From: Eudorina sp. 2006-703-Eu-15
Lineage: Eukaryota; Chlorophyta; Chlorophyceae; Chlamydomonadales; Volvocaceae
Direction of reading: 5' to 3'
Assembly (NCBI GenBank): GCA_003117195.1
Contig: BDSI01000001.1
Location: forward strand, 496,001-560,000
DNA length: 64,000 nucleotides
Below, piece by piece: positions 58,378 through 64,000 of the stretch. Positions within the stretch are counted from its first letter, which is position 1, and each line of letters opens with the position of its first letter. The notes under the pieces were generated by a model, which saw only the letters and a list, made by a program, of their open reading frames with translations, did not search any database and was not told where the DNA came from. The position numbers were made by a program, and so were the translations under genes.

Positions 58378-60461
58378 GCTCGGGTGAGGCGGTGTGAGGT
58401 CGTGTGAGGCGGTTTGAGGTCGTGTGAGGCGGCGGCTGGGTCACGACACGGGCAGAGGTGTGCCCCGCGCCCCAACAGCTCGCTTGCTTGCACTCTCAGC
58501 CTGGCGACGGCGGTAGCTCACGCGAGTGTGTGCTTGAGGTTAACCCTTGGGGTCAACCGAAGGTTTTCATTGGATAGTCCTGACAGCTTATCGTATGGCC
58601 GTGCCGCCCTCGTCGCGCTGACGGCGCTCGTGAGTTTTGCGTCGACGGACCGGTCGGCGACGATGAGGGCTTGCTGATGGGGAGCGGAGATGGGAGTGCA
58701 GAAAGAAAGGGCGGGTTGAGAGGTTCATGCGCCGGCGGGACGTTACGCGGCGACTGCGCGAGAGGTTGCATTGCGTTTCGGATCCAGAGCCCTGACGTCG
58801 ACCAACTTACTGGAGCGTGTCGCGTCCTACGGATGAGTGCTGCTGTGCTTGCCAAGAGGCATGTACAGAATGCAGAGAGTCATTTGCAATGCCCTGGGCT
58901 TGCTCTTGAGTCTGAGAGTCTGAGGGCTAGGGATATTAGTCCGTGAGCGGAGCGCGGTTGGTAAGTGCAAATTGCCGTACGGGTCACTGCGTCGACTTGC
59001 GAGGTGCCTTGGTTGCTGGAACATGGCTCTGTCGCCGATGGGGGTGATGCTCAGCGTGGACGATGCGGCTTGCGGTGGCCACAGGGCGGCGAGGGAGGGC
59101 GTCTCCCAGCGCACCGTGTGGTGCGTGCTGCCGTCGGCAAGGGTGCTGTGGTGGCGGTTTTTGTGGCGTTTCTTGAGAGCCGTCGGCTACCCTTCCAAGC
59201 TGTTGCATTCTTCCAATTGTGCCAAGCCAGCCTCCTGGAACCCGGGCTGCAGGTCAGGGCACGGCCCTGCCAGCTGCATGTATCCAGCCTGGAGAGCCTT
59301 AAAAACGGGCGCCAGCCGGAGCAGGGGCGCCCCACCCAAACGGACAGCCCAGTGGACTGCAATTGCTGGACACATCAGATTGCCCCGTGCGGTCGTATGA
59401 ATGAATGAATGCAGTAACGGGGGCCGCCGTAACTGGGCACAGGGACCCTCTCGGCCACCGACCGGCCGACAGGCTAACATCGGACCTGTGACGACCAACA
59501 CATCCATCCATTCATCCAGGGACGGGGCTGCGACCAAGACGATCACCCCGGTCGACCCCACAGGCAAGCCCCTGGCCTGCCGTTCGCTGGCCCAACCCGG
59601 GGTCTGAGTCTGGGACCACCAGCTCGCGCCCAAGACTTCAAGATTCACGATCTTTTGCCCCGTGATCAAAACAGAGCCACGCGCGCCGTCGTTGTGGGCA
59701 ACTTCCCGGACCGCAGACAAAACCTCCCTTCAGCACAGGATCCAGTGTCGCAGACCCTGCTTTCGAGATGGTCGTCGCACACAACGCATGTGTCCCAGCA
59801 AGAACTGCAAGGCCATCCAACTTAACGTGGCTAGGGCACATGCAGGAATGATGCACGCAGTGGATTTGTGGTGGTGAATGACGTCACCCTTGCAGCGTCA
59901 GGTTCTGTGATTGGTGCTACGCTGTACAGCACCGCGTGTCCCAATTTCGCGTCGCAGTCGTGACTCCGACCGGCAATCGCTAGCGACAGCACACCGATCG
60001 TGCGTCGACATTGCTCGGCGCGGGCGGCAGCCTTGACATCGTTGCAACCTATCACCAACAAACAAACGGGCGCACGCGCCCGAGCAACGCCTAACCGCCA
60101 TCTTGCCATGAAACCAAAGCAAAGGAGGCGTTCCCGTGAAGCAGCGCTTCGCCAGACTCCGGTCCAGCACAAGCAGCTGAAGGAAGAAGAAGCCACTTCA
60201 ATGCTGCCTTGCTAGGTACCGTCCTACAGTCTGTTCTGCGGTCATACCTTCGGCCACACCTGCTGTCCCCCCCCCAGCTCGTGACTCATACATACGCACC
60301 AACCCGAGGCTGTAGGCTGGGTTCGGCAACTTGCCGTTGTGCTTTCAATAAGCCTTCGTTGTCCGATAACCCCCGCACTTCTCCACTTATAACTGCCTAC
60401 CGTGCAATCCGGTTCGCTCAAATCCCTCAGACTGTGATGACGTCCGGGCAGTCACCTTCCG
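58378..60461. other. Intergenic gap between convergent Sec1 and SecA-like genes
   Basis: This gap should contain both 3' UTRs. A ~20-bp tandem repeat (GAGGCGGTGTGAGGTCGTGT, about three copies) follows the Sec1 stop at 58384-58435. A minus-strand open frame at 59187-59720 looks protein-like near its end but matches nothing I recognise. Nothing else is supported. Confidence 0.5.
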
Positions 60462-62018
60462 CTACCGCCAGCTCCCCTCCCTCAGGTAGACATCGCCCTG
60501 AGCCGCAGCGCCCGCTGCCCCGCTGCTGCCATTCTGCCCGCTGTCACCCGCCGTCGATGAAGGCTCCGATGCGTTCGAGGACCCCGGCCTCCCACCTTCC
60601 CCGACGCCCGCATAGGCCGGCACCGAGCCCCATGCCGTCTCGCTACCTCCCCCGCCCGCACCGCGCCCATTCGCGCCAACCACCGTCGCCGCCGCGCCCG
60701 CACCCGTTCCGGTTCCGTTCGCGGCGGCCGGAGCCCCGTTCCCGCTGCTGTGAAGTCCGTTGGGACCGTTGGCGCCGTTGAAACCGTTGAGGCCGGCGCC
60801 CGCCCCGTCGGTTGCAGTGGCGCTGGTGCTGGCCGTGAGCGCGGGTGCGGGTTCGGGTTCGGGCGCCCTGAGCCCGCTCCGCCCCACCAGGTCGGTCTCC
60901 GCAAACTCCTCCTCGATGGGCGCATAGATGCTGAAGTCCGGTACCAGCAGCTTGTCAAGCACCGCATCCCTGGCGGCGGGGTGGCGCGATGCCAGGCCGT
61001 AGTATGATGACGGCGGAGGGGCTGAGAAAAGAGGGGAAACCAGCCCACCCGGCCACACGCCACCCGGTAGATACTATAATTGGTTCGGATTGGTTCGGCT
61101 GCCCCGCCACCGCCCTGGGTCCGATACAAACAAGCCACTCACGTGTGCCGTTGCCCGCGTGCCACTTGTGCACCGCATATGGCTGGGGCTGAGGCTGGGG
61201 CTGGGTGTGTCTGGGCCGTTTCTTTTCAACCCCCAGGACCGCATTTGATGGACCGCATTTGATGGACCGCACTCAGAATCCCGTCCTGCCAGTAGCCCCG
61301 GCAGCCGCGGCCATTGTAGATGCCGCAGAACCATCAGTTCACAACGTCCGTAGCAACCACCGCCCATTGGCCGGTTCCGGGTGTGCAACCCCCCTCCTCC
61401 GACCCCGCCCCCCCCACGGGGCGATGGCGTCCCCCCCGCCCCGGCCCCGCCGGCCCACCTGTAGTTGTCCAGCAGCGCCAGGAAAGCCGCGTTGGCCTCG
61501 ATGCGGAACTCCGCCACCGGATTGGAGCCGTTGGTGGAGCGGATGTTGACGGCGTTGCGCAGGCGCGTGGTGTCCTCCAGGAAGCAGCTCCACAGCGCGT
61601 CCATCCACAGCAGCATCGTCTGCTGCTCGAATGCGCACACCTGCTGCTCCGCGTCGATGTCGGTGTAGCCCAGCGCGGGGCTGGCGGTGAAGGTGAGGCG
61701 GGCGGCCAGGCGGCGGGCCTCATAGCAGCCGATCAGTACCTCTCCCAGGTAGTTGCGGAGCACCGCCACCTGCGCCAGCGAGCGGGGTAGGGGCGGGAGC
61801 AAGGGACAGGGGACCGGGGACAGGGGGACGGGGGCGCGGCAAGGATGATATATTTCAACGAGAGTGATGCTTCACTGGACCCCGGCGACGGCCGTGCCCT
61901 CCTCCTCACCACACACACACGCCCCTCTCCCCCGAATCCGGGGGAGAATGCTTCGGCGGTCTCCCGTATGGGGCGGGTTAGCGCCCCCGGCCAGCGTCGG
62001 CCCGGCAGATATGTAACG

Positions 62019-62082
<64 letters not shown>

Positions 62083-63547
62083 AAACGAACCCGCGCCACC
62101 ACCCGCGCAGGATCTTGGCGGTCGGCCGTGACGGAGGAGGAAGTGGCGATTCCGGTCCGACCGGCGTTACGGACTCAAGACAGACCGCTGGCCGACCAAA
62201 CCGCTGGCCAAGAAACCACCCCGAGCGAAGCCCAGCCCAGCCCAGCCCAGCCCAGCCCAGCCCAGCCCAGCCCAGCCCAGCCCAGCCCAGCCCAGCCCAG
62301 CCCAGCCCAGCCCAGCCCAGCCCAGCCCAGCCCAGCCCAGCCCAGCCCAGCCCAGCCCAGCCCAGCCCAGCCCAGCCCAGCCCAAGACATCCTGCCACAC
62401 CTTGTCCGCAAAGGGGCCGGCCAGCGGAGGTCGCTGCATCAACCCGCCGGCAGCAGAGATGTGCAGCCGCAGAGGCTCCGCCGCCGCCGCCGCCGCCGCG
62501 GCGTCACTCGCGCTGGTGCTGGCGTCGTCGCCTGCCCCCACAGCGCCGTAGCCGAACAGGTGGCGATGCGTCCGGAGCTGCAGCTGCAGTTTGAAGTTGC
62601 CGTAGATCTCGCGCGCCTCGGGCACCGGCCACTCCAGGCCGCCCGTACCGGCGATGTACTCGGCGAGGTTCCGGAGCTGCGAGGTCGGGGCGTCATCGGA
62701 AACCAGGGTACGGTTAGTTCGAGGAAAGACCTCTCTTGCCTTTCAGGGCATACGAGTATCGCAGCCAGCGGCAAAGCGGATCGAGTAGTGCGACTGCAGG
62801 GAATGACTGATTGATGATGGCGCTGGGTTGAACTGTCGCCTCCCGCACACAGACCGATCGCCGACATCACAAATGCCCCTCGATCGTGCGTCGAAAGTGC
62901 TCGGCGTCGCAGCCACGTCACTCACCTGCTCCGGAGACAACACCTCAAGTTCCTGGACCTGCGGTTTCACGGGGATGGACGAGCAAAGACAACACGTGGA
63001 TGAACGAGCACAGGCATCACGGGGATGGACGAGCATAGACGCCATCGAAATGGACGAGCATGGCACCACGAAAACAGCACCACCCGGATGGCCACCTGGG
63101 GGGAGGGGGGTTGCGATGGAGCCCTTTCCCCTCTGGCCCCCACACGGGCCCAGACAGGGCGCCCCGCAAATGGACAAACATCAAAACAACAACGGAACAA
63201 GGGAGCCATTCCCCTGTGTGCACATGCGCCCCGCGGTCCTGCCGCCGGGCCCCACGCACCGCCCAGGGCCCAGCCCAGCCCGCGCGCAGCCACGGACCCA
63301 CCTGCATGTAGACGGGCAGGTAGGACTTGTCGCCCGGCGCCGCAGCGTCTGCTGCCCGGTTGCTGCCGGCCGCGCCGCCGGCGTCCCTGCCGCCGCCCGC
63401 ACCCGTCTTGGTGACCCCGAACAGCTCCAGCATCCGGCGCACCGTGGGGTTGGCGGCCGCCGCCTCGGTCACCTGGGAGAAGTCCACCAGGGTCTTGGTG
63501 GTGCGGCCGGGCGGGTTGACCAGGCTGCGGAGGGAAATCAGGACAGC
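60462..63547 (-). CDS. SecA-like preprotein translocase ATPase, C-terminal part (runs off the right edge)
   Basis: Exons in transcript order: 63547-63302, 62958-62926 (33 nt), 62676-62401, 61769-61459, 60969-60462. They are phase-consistent to the stop at 60462. The diagnostic part is the fourth exon, which fits the helical scaffold domain of SecA: FEQQTMLLWMDALWSCFLED, then TRLRNAVNIRSTNGSNPVAE, then FRIEANAAFLALLDNYRRD (family W..HL..M..LR..V..R..GQ.DPL.E+..E....F..L). In SecA this helix contacts the motor and the preprotein; algal SecA would act in the plastid stroma. The N-terminal motor domains lie beyond the window. A possible upstream exon containing RRERAEAAAGRAVHPDMPLV lies at about 63756-63850, with uncertain donor. 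After the domain the protein ends in ~140 Ala/Gly/Asn-rich residues; no zinc-binding Cys tail is present. The upstream exons are not individually recognisable, so the call rests on one exon. Confidence 0.62.
61919..62079 (+). mobile_element. Dispersed element A, copy 3 with (CA)24 tail
   Basis: On the + strand it reads CGCCCCTCTCCCCCG, loop, CGGGGGAGAATGCTTCGG, then the shared core, then GATATGTAACGATT and a (CA)n tail to 62079. It is the best-preserved copy: TGTAA at 62012-62016 sits just before the tail. It lies in the SecA-like intron 61770-62400, antisense to that gene, as the other two copies are to DHX35. Confidence 0.72.
62226..62384. repeat. (CCCAG)n pentamer array in a SecA-like intron
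   Basis: About 32 perfect CCCAG units lie within 20 bases of the proposed donor next to the exon ending at 62401. Confidence 0.96.
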
Positions 63548-64000
63548 CTGGCGGCGGGGGAGGCGGCGGGGGAGGCGGCGGGGGGAATGGGGGAAAGCGG
63601 GTGCGGGTGCGGGTGCGGAAGCAGACGCGGGGTGGTGCAGCGGGGCGGGGCCAACACAAGGAACGGCCGACATTTAAAACCCGCGGGTTGAGGAGGCGGA
63701 CGACGCCGACACCGAGGCGGCGGCCTGGCAGGATGCGGGGTGGAGGCCTGGTGACCTGACTCGGGAGAACGGGACTGCCTCCAGGTACCGTACTAGGGGC
63801 ATGTCTGGGTGCACCGCCCGCCCGGCCGCGGCCTCCGCCCGCTCACGACGCTGACGCACACATGCGACCGCCCACACTGACACAGGTGGTCCGGGCGGGT
63901 TTCTTGGCACATGCAGACAGGCGCACAGCCCCTGCCGGGTGGGTTCAGGCAGGTTGCCCCACGTCGCCGCCGCCCGCCCGCCCACCCCACCACCTGCAGC
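63548..64000. other. Right-edge sequence, probable intron and upstream exon of the SecA-like gene
   Basis: It contains a GC-rich run with GGCGGGGGA-type units near 63551-63590 and one possible minus-strand exon (about 63756-63850). No independent gene is supported. Confidence 0.4.

Noticed and set aside
59187..59720. 177-codon minus-strand frame in the Sec1/SecA-like gap
   Set aside because: Its last ~60 residues look protein-like, but I recognise nothing and find no splice partners; kept only as a note.

Overview
This window is GC-rich eukaryotic nuclear DNA, most likely from a colonial volvocine green alga (Volvox, Eudorina or Gonium type). The coding regions are broken by many short GT-AG introns that hold minisatellites. 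The window also carries two lineage-typical signalling genes: a receptor cyclase with a bacterial-type solute-binding ectodomain, and a very large tyrosine-kinase-like (TKL) receptor kinase. Several repeat ends carry TGTAA, the green-algal polyadenylation signal. There are no operons, no bacterial ribosome-binding sites and no CRISPR.

Seven protein-coding genes can be assembled exon by exon, and six are complete. In each, the reading phase closes across every intron. Left to right: (1) a DEAH-box RNA helicase of the DHX35 family, + strand, 535-11343, 15 exons, 776 aa; (2) a large disordered acidic protein with a small C-terminal alpha/beta domain that faintly resembles plastid Ycf45/SPD1 proteins, + strand, 11958-16996, 4 exons, 1393 aa; (3) Mediator subunit MED6, - strand, 18779-20740, 5 exons, 363 aa; (4) a receptor-type class III nucleotide cyclase, - strand, 23710-37372, 17 exons, 2375 aa; (5) a TKL receptor kinase, + strand, 40683-48769, 5 exons, 2244 aa; (6) a Sec1/Munc18 (KEULE-type) SNARE regulator, + strand, 51479-58377, 11 exons, 654 aa; (7) the 3' part of a SecA-like translocase ATPase, - strand, 60462 to the right edge.

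Genes 4 and 5 are both predicted plasma-membrane signal receptors. They start back to back around a 3.3-kb gap that is visibly less GC-rich than its surroundings, so shared regulation is possible. The other genes are housekeeping in type: spliceosome, transcription, secretion and probably plastid protein import.

The introns hold most of the unexplained structure. There are long 5-, 6-, 9-, 25- and 27-bp tandem arrays. A ~110-bp dispersed element is present in three copies, with a compensated stem-loop, a TGTAAC end and a (CA)n tail, always antisense to its host gene. At least two further short repeat-end families are present. Two long near-perfect RNA hairpins lie in Sec1 introns, and a third lies in the cyclase-kinase intergenic gap.
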